From positions 1 through 10,795 of the forward strand of contig JBAWVO010000222.1 of assembly GCA_037147235.1 (NCBI GenBank): a DNA stretch of 10,795 bases, given 5' to 3'. The stretch comes from JANXQG01 sp037147235. GTDB lineage: Bacteria; Planctomycetota; Planctomycetia; Pirellulales; Thermoguttaceae. Below, in pieces: positions 1-7,166 of this stretch. The translations under genes and the position numbers were made by a program. The notes beneath the pieces were generated by a model. It saw only the letters and a list, made by a program, of their open reading frames with translations. It was not told the origin of the DNA and made no database searches. Within the stretch, counting starts at the first letter, position 1. Every line of letters starts with the position of its first letter.

Positions 1-50
1 CGGAGTGTGCCTGCTACTTTTCTTGCGACAGTTATTTCTGCGCCGGTCCT
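1..50 (+). repeat. Right half of palindromic MITE-like element, copy 1, cut by window start
   Basis: These 50 bases match the right half of the complete element at 9467-9578 with one difference (GCGACAG here, GTGACAG there). They are identical, as reverse complement, to the half copy at 10744-10795. The copy begins inside the central GGCACAC-GGA-GTGTGCC hairpin and ends with the terminal inverted repeat TGCGCCGGTCCT, followed by AA. The left half would lie outside the window. Confidence 0.85.
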
Positions 51-205
51 AAGCCGTTCCCCCGCCTCACGCGCCATCTGAAATAGCCTCGTCGACCGAC
101 TGCTCGCCCGTATTTGCACCATGGATGCGGGTAAACCCTTTGGGCGCAAAGAGAAAGGACTTGCAGCCACTTACCGCAAACCCTTATACTCTATCTACTT
201 AGATG

Positions 206-291
206 TGCGCGAGAGAGGATTTGAACCTCCACGCCCGGTAAAGGGCACCAGGTCCTGAGCCTGGCGCGTCTGCCAATTCCGCCACACGCGC
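206..291 (-). tRNA. tRNA-Leu (anticodon CAG)
   Basis: On the minus strand this reads as a complete class II tRNA. The 7-bp acceptor stem begins GCGCGTG, the D arm is typical of leucine tRNAs, and the anticodon stem CCAGG/CCTGG encloses the loop CTCAGGA with anticodon CAG (plus-strand 255-257). A long variable arm forms around CCC-TTTAC-CGGG, and the T arm contains TTCAAAT. The discriminator is A at 206. One U-U mismatch sits in the acceptor stem. The 3' CCA is not encoded (the genome continues ACAT), so it must be added enzymatically. It decodes CUG, a major leucine codon in GC-rich genomes. No neighbouring tRNA is visible. Confidence 0.97.
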
Positions 292-352
292 AAAACAGAT
301 GAAAGCCGTCCACCCGAAGCAGGGGTAAACTGTATGTTCCACCTCTCTTCTC

Positions 353-381
353 TTTATAGAACAATCTCAGACTAAAAGCAA
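353..381 (-). promoter_or_regulatory. Candidate sigma70-type promoter for tRNA-Leu
   Basis: On the minus strand TTGCTT (376-381) is followed after exactly 17 bases by TATAAA (353-358), five of six matches to the -10 consensus. Transcription would start near 346 and run about 55 bases before the tRNA 5' end at 291. The site lies in the 213-base gap between the tRNA and the end of the GH13 gene, where no other feature is evident. The -35 match is only partial, so this is a prediction from spacing and position. Confidence 0.4.
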
Positions 382-504
382 GCCCCCCTGGACGGATTTC
401 AGGAGGATTGGCTGCCTCATCGCTTCGCCGTGTAGGCTCTGGTATATCTCGTGCCCGTGGCGAAGGTTGTTGGCCCTGTCCTGAAATCCCTGGCCTCAAA
501 CTTG

Positions 505-2157
505 CTACGACGGGCGAGATTGTGTCGCAATGATCTCAAAGATGCCGAAGGCGACGCGGTCCATCTTGATGACGGTCCTCCCGCTTTCATACGCAACCTG
601 CGTCTTGTCCGTGAGGAGAGGCTTGATTTCTGATACACATTCCAGTTTGACAGAGGCCGTCCCAGGCACCCCCGCCGGGTTTAGGGCGACCAGGACGCGG
701 CGTCCCTCAGCCTCGCGGAGATAAACCACCGGGTAATGGCACGGGCCGACCGAAAGACACTCGACCGAGGCTGCCGATCCCAACGCTGGATCGGTTTTGC
801 GAAGCGCGATCAAGCGGCGGACGAAGTTGAGCAGGGATTGGGGATCGGCGGCCTGCATCGAAACGGTCGGACGCTCTGGGTTGGGATCGATGGGGAGATA
901 GAGATCGTTCGCATCGGCCGTGGAAAAACCGGCGTTGGCGGCGGCCGCATCCCACTGCATGGGTGTGCGGGCACCGGCACGGTTCGCGCCGCTGAACATG
1001 GGCAGTACGCTGCCTTCCTTGTCGGGCAACGGTTCAACGAAGCGCATGCCTATTTCGTCGCCGTAGTAGATGAAGGGCACACCGGGCCAGGTCAGCAGGA
1101 ACGCCCAGACGACGCGGAGTTGAGAATCGTCGCGAGGCAAGCAATGGGGACGCTGGAAGTCATGGTTCGCCGACGGGATAGCAATGAAGCCAAGGCCGTT
1201 GATGGCTTTGTTTCCGGCCAGCCAGTTCTGGTAGAATTCGGTAAACGCACCCTTGCCTCGGGTGTCGAAGAAGCAAGCGGGATGGTGGAAGGTGCCCTGC
1301 TCGTTGAAAAAGAGCGAGGGGTAGCCGGGCGCGCCGAAGTGGAGCATGAAATCGATGTGAAACCCTGCCCTGATCGCCTGTTCCGGGTTGCCCCACTCGG
1401 CAATCAGCACGGAGTCGGGATATTTGCGCCCGAATTCGTTACGGATGCCATTCCACAAGGTGTACGTTTCCTTGTAGCCCGGATCATTTTTTATTAGCGA
1501 CGCGGCCATGTCCACGCGGAAACCGTCACAGCCTTGCTCCAACCAAAAGGCCATGATGTCCCTGAGTTCGGCGAGGGTGGCTTGAGGGCCGGGTGCGTCT
1601 ACCGGCTGCTGCCATGGATGCGCCGGATCGGGTTCGCCGTAGCCGTAGTTGAGCGCAGGCTGGCAGTCGAAAAAGTTGGGCTTGTAGCAGCCGTCGCGCG
1701 GGTGTTTGCCGACAACAAAATCATCGGGCCGCACGCATTTCGACGGTGTCCAGATATAGCGGTCGGACAACGCACCGTGCTTCAACCGTGCCGATTCCAC
1801 AAACCATGGATGCTGGTCGGAGGTGTGTCCGGCAACCAGGTCGAAGATCACCTTCAAGCCGCGTCGGTGTGCTTCCTGAAAAAGTCGCTGGGCATCGTCG
1901 TTGTTGCCGTAGCGCGGGGCAATGCGGCGAAAGTCGCAGACATCGTAACCGGCATCGGCGAAGGGTGAATCGAAGACGGGGTTGAGCCAGAGGGCGTCCA
2001 CGCCGAGCGACTGGATATAATCCAGCCGCGAAATCAATCCGGGCAGGTCGCCGATGCCGTCGCCGTTGGAATCCTGATAGCTCTGCGGATAGACCTGGTA
2101 GATGACGGCATTGTGCAGCCAGGCCGGAACAGGTGGACGGGGGAGGGTGGTCTTCAT
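505..2157 (-). CDS. GH13 alpha-glucosidase-like enzyme, cytoplasmic
   Basis: The 550-aa protein is full length for oligo-1,6-glucosidase/alpha-glucosidase type GH13 enzymes, which act on non-reducing alpha-glucosidic ends. The N-terminus has the typical WLHNAVIYQVYPQSYQDSNG block. The conserved regions are all present: region I FDLVAGHTSDQHPWF (104-119), region V QPALN (166-170), region II GFRVD with nucleophile D216, region III AEWG with acid/base E254, and region IV NHD with transition-state stabiliser D333. A MQWD motif (400-403) precedes the all-beta C domain. There is no signal peptide, so it should act in the cytoplasm. Oddly, the usual Asn of region I (DxxxNH) is Gly110. Its ATG overlaps the symporter stop as ATGA (2154-2157), which implies co-transcription and translational coupling. 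Trehalose or sucrose hydrolysis, or transglycosylation, cannot be excluded; exact specificity is unresolved. Confidence 0.94.
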   Translation of the reverse strand: MKTTLPRPPVPAWLHNAVIYQVYPQSYQDSNGDGIGDLPGLISRLDYIQSLGVDALWLNPVFDSPFADAGYDVCDFRRIAPRYGNNDDAQRLFQEAHRRGLKVIFDLVAGHTSDQHPWFVESARLKHGALSDRYIWTPSKCVRPDDFVVGKHPRDGCYKPNFFDCQPALNYGYGEPDPAHPWQQPVDAPGPQATLAELRDIMAFWLEQGCDGFRVDMAASLIKNDPGYKETYTLWNGIRNEFGRKYPDSVLIAEWGNPEQAIRAGFHIDFMLHFGAPGYPSLFFNEQGTFHHPACFFDTRGKGAFTEFYQNWLAGNKAINGLGFIAIPSANHDFQRPHCLPRDDSQLRVVWAFLLTWPGVPFIYYGDEIGMRFVEPLPDKEGSVLPMFSGANRAGARTPMQWDAAAANAGFSTADANDLYLPIDPNPERPTVSMQAADPQSLLNFVRRLIALRKTDPALGSAASVECLSVGPCHYPVVYLREAEGRRVLVALNPAGVPGTASVKLECVSEIKPLLTDKTQVAYESGRTVIKMDRVAFGIFEIIATQSRPS

Positions 2158-3578
2158 TGGGCTTGATATCTCGCTAGCAGTTGCCGCTGCACCTCCCGCA
2201 ACCGGGCCTTGGTGAGCGGATAGGCAAGGATGCAGAACATGCCCAGAATCAGCCCGGTTGGCTGGGTCATCAGCAGCCAGCGCATCCAGGTATCGACGGT
2301 CTCAGTCGTCTGCACGTCCAGTTTCGCGTTGAATCCCGACGCTTCGAGCAGGAAGCCTTGCATGAACAGGGTTACCGCCATGGCGATCTTGTCGCAAGTG
2401 ACGAAGACCGCTCCGTAGAACGCTTCGCGGCGGTGGCCGGAATTCAGCTCGTCCACGTCGCAGACATCCGCCAGCATCGAGTTGATAATCATGGGCATGG
2501 TGTTGCAGAAGACACCAATACCGACACCGGTCAACAAGTAAAGCTTCATGGGGGACCATTCGGGCTGAAAAGTCCACCAGACTGAGGCGTAAGCCGCCGC
2601 GCTGGTGGCCATCAGGATGACAACCGTCAACTTTTTGCCCAGACGTTGCGACAATGACGCCACCAACGGCGTGCCCACCAGAGTCGCAATGGTGATGGCG
2701 GTGACGAACCATCCCCATTCCGTCGCTCCTCCTTTCATATTGCCGCCGATGCGGTAGATGAACAAGTAGTAGAAGAAGATGCCGGTGATGCACATGCCGA
2801 ATCGCATGAAGAAGTTGCTCAACAGGATGGGCCAGAAGGCCCTGTTGCGAGCCGTGTAGCCGACGGCCGCAAAGAACGAGACCTTGTTCTCGGCCTTCCC
2901 GTGGTAGACATCCTTGCAGAACAAGATCGGCATCAAGCCGCATAGGACGATGATTGCTGCCACACCGAGGCTGACCCAATGGATGCCTTGCAGCCCCTTG
3001 AGCACCTCGGATTTCTCCCCTTCTAGTTCCAGACATAACCGAGCCAACCAGGGTGTCACGAATCCCACGGCCGTAAAGGCCAGAATCCGGTACTTGTAAA
3101 TGTGAGTCCGCTCGTCGCTGTCGGTGCTCATTTCGTAGCCCATCGCCGTATACGGGATGGTGAACAGCGCATAACCAACCGTAAACAACAGCGACAGCAT
3201 GACGACGATGAAAGCGTTGACGGCGACCGGTCCCAACGCTAGCGGCGGGTACCACATCACGACTGCGGTAATTGCCGCCACCGCTACCCCGGCCAGCATC
3301 CACGGTTTCCGTCGGCCCCAGCGGGAGCGGGTATTGTCCGACAGGTGCCCGATCAGCGGATCGGTCACGAAGTCCAGGAAGCGAGGCACCGAGCGAGCGA
3401 TGCCGACCCACTTGGGGTTTAATGCCAGGGCGATCGTATAGATCTGATCGATCAGGCCATTCAACCCGTTGGCAATCATGCAGTCGGTAATGCCACCCAG
3501 GCCCCAGAGTATCCGCTTCGTGGCCGGGACCTGTTTTGTCCGGGTTATTTCGTTCTCGTCTTTTATATCGGCTGTCAT
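2154..3578 (-). CDS. GPH-family cation:sugar (glycoside) symporter, MFS
   Basis: This 474-aa, strongly hydrophobic protein is consistent with 12 membrane segments. It carries the glycoside-pentoside-hexuronide (MelB-like) signature: RFLDFVTDPLIGHLSD followed by NTRSRWGRRKPWM (residues 66-94). D69 and D73 align with the cation-site aspartates D55 and D59 of E. coli MelB. The second-half loop ADVCDVDELNSGHRREAFYGA (about 370-390) followed by a membrane-entry Lys is also typical. The family couples sugar uptake to Na+ or H+. The ATG at 3576-3578 was chosen because it overlaps the upstream gene's stop as ATGA; the open frame continues upstream, but only as a shadow of the neighbouring gene. It lies between two presumed glycan enzymes, so its cargo is probably a small oligosaccharide or glycoside. 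The sugar itself cannot be read from sequence. Confidence 0.93.
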   Translation of the reverse strand: MTADIKDENEITRTKQVPATKRILWGLGGITDCMIANGLNGLIDQIYTIALALNPKWVGIARSVPRFLDFVTDPLIGHLSDNTRSRWGRRKPWMLAGVAVAAITAVVMWYPPLALGPVAVNAFIVVMLSLLFTVGYALFTIPYTAMGYEMSTDSDERTHIYKYRILAFTAVGFVTPWLARLCLELEGEKSEVLKGLQGIHWVSLGVAAIIVLCGLMPILFCKDVYHGKAENKVSFFAAVGYTARNRAFWPILLSNFFMRFGMCITGIFFYYLFIYRIGGNMKGGATEWGWFVTAITIATLVGTPLVASLSQRLGKKLTVVILMATSAAAYASVWWTFQPEWSPMKLYLLTGVGIGVFCNTMPMIINSMLADVCDVDELNSGHRREAFYGAVFVTCDKIAMAVTLFMQGFLLEASGFNAKLDVQTTETVDTWMRWLLMTQPTGLILGMFCILAYPLTKARLREVQRQLLARYQAQ

Positions 3579-5836
3579 GAGAATGTCTCCACCACGCTTT
3601 TTCCGGCCGGAACACAAACGATTCGCGCCCCGAACAACGTGTTCAAACCAAGCGGTCGGGCGCAGGCAGTCGATGGCTCGCACAGCACCTTGACCTCCGC
3701 ATCGAATTGCGTCGGATTCGTAAGCTTCAATCGCACGCCATGGGCATCGCGCTCCAGCAACTCTGATTGAATGTGGTCGAAAACGCAGAAGAAGCCCGTG
3801 TCCGGCTGCACATAAAGGCCCGGGATCTCCATGATCGTCAGCATCAGGCTCACCTCGGCCCAACAGGAGCCAAACAGATTGGCACCGACCCCCTTGGCCC
3901 CCTCCCAATCGCTCAGGTTTACTCGCTCGCACATCCAGCCGGGCTGCATCGGACCTCCCAGCGGGCGATCTTCGCGCGACAGGTACTGCGGAATGCCGTG
4001 GGCAATGTCGCGAATCAGGTCCAGGGCCAGCGGATCGCCGCTGGCCCGCCACAGACGCAGCAGCGCATCGCCGGAGAGCGTACAGATGGCCGGTGCCGCA
4101 TGCTTGTTCTGGACGTTGGCCCACACGGCTCCCATGCTATGCACGCCGGCCTTGCTCAGCGGCGATTCCGGCGGGAACGCGTAATCGTAAGCAACCACCC
4201 AGGTCGCACACTGCCGCACCATGTCTCTCGCCGGCTTCTGCCAACTCGCGTCGCCGCTGACCTCCAGAACCGTCACCAGCGATTCCAGCAGGGCGAAGGC
4301 TGACTCACTGTCGGGCGCAGAGAGAATCTCACCCGGACCGCCGTTCGTAATTCCCTTGCGGACGAAATCTTCGCCATACTTTCGGCATGCCGCCTCGGCG
4401 ACGCGGAGGTAACCCGGTTCCTGGAAGAACCACGCGGCCCGCGCCAGGGCGGCCGGCACGATGGCACCGCCAGCCGAACCGCCCACAAGTAACGCTCCCG
4501 TCTCAATATCGACGAACTGCCCGAACTGCCCCGAATTCTGCCACAGCCGCACGAAGGCATCGGCCAGTTTCCGCGTGTTCTCCAGCCACACGCCTGGAAT
4601 CTCGCGGCCCTGCTTGCGGAAAAGGTCGAAATGCTTGATCGCAAACAACAACGCATCCCCGCTTTTGCGAACCATGTGCAGGTGATGCGGGTGGGGGCAG
4701 TCAAAGCCATCGCTATAAAACTTCTCGCCGTCGCCGATCCCGTAGAAGAAACCCGAGGGTGCCGCGGTTCGCTCGAAAAGCATCTCCAGGTTGCGCCAGG
4801 CACGTTGCTGCGATCGATCCGTGCCTTGGAACATCAATAGCAATGTGGCTATGCCGCCGCCGACCCAGCCGAGTTGCCAAAGAAAACACAATGGATTCTC
4901 GCACACTTCAAACGTGGTCTCCGCGTTGGGGGCTACCCGGAAGTAGCCGTGCTTCTCGTCCCAATTGTCGCGATGGTATTTTTCCTCCAGGATTCGCCAG
5001 GCAGCGGAAAACGGCAACTGTGAGGCACTTTGACAATCTGCCTCACGTTGCCGCGACGGATCGAGCGATACCTTCCGCAGGTCGCAGAACCGGTCGAACA
5101 GGCATTGGAGTTCACTCGCGGAAAAGAAACTGGCCCGCAGACGCAACGTCAACTGGTCGCCCGCCGTCCAGTCGGCACCGTGATCGACGCTGGCTACGGC
5201 CTTGCAGTGGTCCTGGCGGAATTCGCGAACACTAGGGGCCGTGACCAGGAATCGGACGCATTTGCCCGTCCCGGTACTCTCGACCGTCAGCCCCGAATTG
5301 CCTAGCCGGGTTTGCTGCGTAGTCAAGAGAAGAAAGCCTTGACCACGCGCGGCCGAATAAAAGCCCATTACCGGCGCAGCAGTGTCGCCCGTCGTCTGCT
5401 CAATCCGCGCCGAGCCTGCGCCCAATCGCGGCATGGGGGTGGTCGTCGTCGGCATATCCGGGCGGAACTGCTCGGGATCTCGCCACAAGGGTGGGTATTT
5501 GGTGTCCCAAACGTCAAAATTATTGCCGTCATAAACTGCCGAGGGCAGCAGCACGTAGTTTTCCGGCGACCAATCCTCGAACTCCACGGCCACACCTACG
5601 CCGGATGATTCCGCCGCGCCGCCATCGAACCGAAACGTGATATCAAGGTCGAACTCACCCTTGCGCCCGGGTATTGCAACAACGACGACATCACCTATCC
5701 AGCCCTGGTTTGGCACGCCGGGTTCAAGGGCGATCTCCGCGCGCAGATGGTTGCCGTCGTAGGTGCGAACCACGGGACGGATTGTGCATGCATGGCGTTG
5801 TAATGTGGAGTTCAAGATCGATTCCATGACACTCAT
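3575..5836 (-). CDS. Unrecognised 753-aa protein, probable intracellular glycan-active enzyme
   Basis: I do not recognise this family. Residues about 1-255 look like a beta-sandwich (alternating hydrophobic strands, many Gly/Pro/Thr). Residues about 265-685 are helix-rich with repeated W/F/G-containing helices, resembling the six-hairpin (alpha/alpha) toroid of many glycosidases and lyases. About 690-753 return to beta structure. Candidate active-site stretches are ENPLCFLWQLGWVGGG (313-328), HPHHLHMV (382-389), NGGPGEILSAPDSESAF (498-514) and GWMCERVNLSDWEG (633-646). There is no signal peptide or membrane segment, so it should be cytoplasmic. I prefer the ATG at 5836 (MSVMES), with a weak GAG 6-8 bases upstream, over an in-frame TTG at 5875; M4 (5827) is also possible. 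It is first gene of the operon and overlaps the symporter by four bases, which suggests action on the imported substrate. Function remains inferred from context and fold impression only. Confidence 0.85.
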   Translation of the reverse strand: MSVMESILNSTLQRHACTIRPVVRTYDGNHLRAEIALEPGVPNQGWIGDVVVVAIPGRKGEFDLDITFRFDGGAAESSGVGVAVEFEDWSPENYVLLPSAVYDGNNFDVWDTKYPPLWRDPEQFRPDMPTTTTPMPRLGAGSARIEQTTGDTAAPVMGFYSAARGQGFLLLTTQQTRLGNSGLTVESTGTGKCVRFLVTAPSVREFRQDHCKAVASVDHGADWTAGDQLTLRLRASFFSASELQCLFDRFCDLRKVSLDPSRQREADCQSASQLPFSAAWRILEEKYHRDNWDEKHGYFRVAPNAETTFEVCENPLCFLWQLGWVGGGIATLLLMFQGTDRSQQRAWRNLEMLFERTAAPSGFFYGIGDGEKFYSDGFDCPHPHHLHMVRKSGDALLFAIKHFDLFRKQGREIPGVWLENTRKLADAFVRLWQNSGQFGQFVDIETGALLVGGSAGGAIVPAALARAAWFFQEPGYLRVAEAACRKYGEDFVRKGITNGGPGEILSAPDSESAFALLESLVTVLEVSGDASWQKPARDMVRQCATWVVAYDYAFPPESPLSKAGVHSMGAVWANVQNKHAAPAICTLSGDALLRLWRASGDPLALDLIRDIAHGIPQYLSREDRPLGGPMQPGWMCERVNLSDWEGAKGVGANLFGSCWAEVSLMLTIMEIPGLYVQPDTGFFCVFDHIQSELLERDAHGVRLKLTNPTQFDAEVKVLCEPSTACARPLGLNTLFGARIVCVPAGKSVVETFS

Positions 5837-5885
5837 GATTTCTCGACGGCGGTTTGATGTAAGAGTGCCGCCCAAAAGTGAGCTT

Positions 5886-5904
5886 CAGTATAATCGATTG
5901 ACTG
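5886..5904. promoter_or_regulatory. LacI-type operator-like palindrome overlapping a candidate -10
   Basis: The sequence is CAGT-AT-AATCGATT-G-ACTG: an 8-bp perfect palindrome AATCGATT (5892-5899) flanked by CAGT/ACTG arms that are off symmetry by one base. The core fits the AAnCGnTT pattern common to LacI/GalR-family operators. It overlaps the minus-strand TATACT (5887-5892), where a bound repressor would block transcription of the operon. No regulator gene is in the window and no good -35 accompanies the -10, so the role is inferred from sequence pattern and position. Confidence 0.3.
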
Positions 5905-6124
5905 TACCAGAGATAGTGCCCACCTACCGAGAGCGTACATCCTATATTCAGTCAGGTCGCCCCCCAAATAGACGGCTGCCTAACATCGCCGCTACACCAA
6001 TCCACCTCGCTAAATTTACCTACGAAGCAGGCTTGGTGGCCGATGATCCGTCTGTTTTCTTCCAATCTGCCCTCCTTGCACCAAGTCGAGGCTTCCTGCA
6101 CAATAGTGGGTATCATGCAACATC

Positions 6125-6130
6125 AGGTGA
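6125..6130 (+). promoter_or_regulatory. Shine-Dalgarno site of the GH43-like gene
   Basis: AGGTGA is fully complementary to the 3' end of 16S rRNA and lies 9 bases before the ATG at 6140. It is the clearest ribosome binding site in the window and fixes the start of the GH43-like gene; the other genes lack a comparable site. Confidence 0.65.
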
Positions 6131-6139
6131 AACGAGATA

Positions 6140-7105
6140 ATGATTAAGAAGACAATACTGACGCTGGGCCTAACGGGCCTTCTGGCTTTTCAGGTTTCGG
6201 CTGCCGAGCACGAACTGACATACCCACTTCAAATTTCCGAGATCCGCGTCCGGGATCCGTTTATTCTCGCGAATCCGGCAACAAAAACCTATTTTCTGTA
6301 TGCGCAGTGCGGAAACCGGCGGAACAAAGACCGCCTTGGCCTTGGGGTAGAGGTTTACCGCAGCAAAGACCTTGTCCATTGGAGTGAGCCAGAACTGGCA
6401 TTTGATCGGCCGAAGTCCAATTTTTGGGGCGGCGTCGACATATGGGCGCCGGAGGTACACAAGTTCGGCGACAGCTATTACATGTTCGTCACTTTCCCGG
6501 GGCGCAAAAATGGGCGCGGCACCCAAATTCTGCGTGCCAGCCGTCCCGAGGGGCCCTTCACGATTGCAGGTGATAGGGCGAATACACCGCCCGAGCAGCA
6601 GTGCCTTGATGGCACGCCGTGCATCGATCTCGATGGCACGCACTGGCTGGTTTATTGTCACGAGTGGACGGAAGTTAAGAACGGAGCCGTGCGAGCGGTG
6701 CAAATGACAAACGATTGGACGGCCAGACAGGGCGAGTCCCTATTGCTATTCCGGGCTTCGGAGGCACCCTGGGTGAGACCTTTCCAGTCCGGTAATGCGT
6801 TTGTCACGGATGGCCCGTTTCTGCATCGAACCCAGGGTGGCAAGCTGCTGATGATCTGGTCCAGCTTTCGCAAAGGAGGCGACTATGCCGTCGGCCAGGC
6901 GGAATCGGAGAGCGGAAACGTGAATGGGCCATGGCGACACGCAAAGGATGTGCTGTATGGCGAAGATGGAGGGCACGGAATGATTTTTCGTGATTTTAAC
7001 GAAAATCTTCTGTTGGTTCTGCACCAGCCAAACATCGGCAACCGTGAGCGGGCGCACTTACTCAAACTGAGGGAAGAAAACGATCGCCTCGTCGTGGATC
7101 GATAA
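6140..7105 (+). CDS. Exported GH43-like glycoside hydrolase
   Basis: The 321-aa protein opens with a Sec signal peptide (MIKK, hydrophobic core TILTLGLTGLLAF, likely cleavage after VSA at 21). The rest is a single five-bladed-propeller GH43-type domain: RVRDPF with catalytic base D39, DIWAPEVHKFGDSYYMFVT (100-118), CLDGTP with the probable pKa-modulating D157, VTDGPF (222-227) where the general acid is expected, and GGHGMIF (277-283) near the usual propeller-centre His. The family mostly removes alpha-L-arabinofuranose or beta-D-xylose from plant polysaccharides. The general-acid position carries Asp224 rather than the usual Glu of GH43. No carbohydrate-binding module or anchor is present. 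It is transcribed divergently from the sugar operon, consistent with supplying its substrate outside the cytoplasm. Family assignment is good; specificity is unknown. Confidence 0.9.
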   Translation: MIKKTILTLGLTGLLAFQVSAAEHELTYPLQISEIRVRDPFILANPATKTYFLYAQCGNRRNKDRLGLGVEVYRSKDLVHWSEPELAFDRPKSNFWGGVDIWAPEVHKFGDSYYMFVTFPGRKNGRGTQILRASRPEGPFTIAGDRANTPPEQQCLDGTPCIDLDGTHWLVYCHEWTEVKNGAVRAVQMTNDWTARQGESLLLFRASEAPWVRPFQSGNAFVTDGPFLHRTQGGKLLMIWSSFRKGGDYAVGQAESESGNVNGPWRHAKDVLYGEDGGHGMIFRDFNENLLLVLHQPNIGNRERAHLLKLREENDRLVVDR

Positions 7106-7166
7106 CGATCCCCGGCCTTCGGCCTTCTTCAATGGGACAGTGAATAGCCTCCATGTGAGTCGGGTA

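Larger units (their letters stand above)
5837..6139. other. Divergent intergenic region between the operon and the GH43-like gene
   Basis: About 300 bases separate the starts of the two divergent sugar genes. It is visibly more AT-rich than the flanking genes. It contains an operator-like palindrome at 5886-5904 and a minus-strand TATACT (5887-5892), about 50 bases upstream of the 753-aa gene. On the plus side there is a weak -35/-10 pair (TTGCAC 6076-6081, 17 bases, CACAAT 6099-6104) and a Shine-Dalgarno match at 6125-6130. A plus-strand open frame crosses it, but it begins inside the opposite gene and its translation has no recognisable character, so I do not call it a gene. Confidence 0.6.

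Noticed and set aside
394..490. Inverted repeat GGATTTCAGGA / TCCTGAAATCC
   Set aside because: The arms are 11 bases but about 75 bases apart, with no U-tract; probably chance, and not a convincing terminator for the operon.
736..1497. Plus-strand open frame of 253 codons
   Set aside because: It is the antisense shadow of the GH13 gene; the opposite strand carries all catalytic GH13 motifs and this frame has no domain character.
2302..3615. Minus-strand open frame of 437 codons within the symporter gene
   Set aside because: It is an out-of-frame shadow rich in Arg, His and Gly; the overlapping frame encodes a clear GPH transporter.
3579..4124. N-terminal extension of the symporter frame to 656 codons
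   Set aside because: The extra residues lie antiphase within the 753-aa gene and are Arg/Gly-rich; the ATG at 3578 with ATGA overlap is the credible start.
5837..5875. In-frame TTG start adding 13 residues to the 753-aa protein
   Set aside because: No ribosome binding site precedes it, and an ATG at 5836 is better placed relative to the candidate -10.
5763..6140. Plus-strand open frame of 125 codons running up to the GH43-like gene
   Set aside because: It begins inside the opposite-strand gene, crosses the presumed promoter region, and has no signal, domain or ribosome binding site.
7111..7130. Small hairpin GGCC-TTC-GGCC between the GH43-like gene and tex
   Set aside because: A 4-bp stem with a 3-base loop is too weak to call a terminator, although TTCTTC follows.
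7140..7166. GTG start for tex
   Set aside because: It adds nine residues without family similarity; ATG 7167 gives the usual Tex N-terminus.
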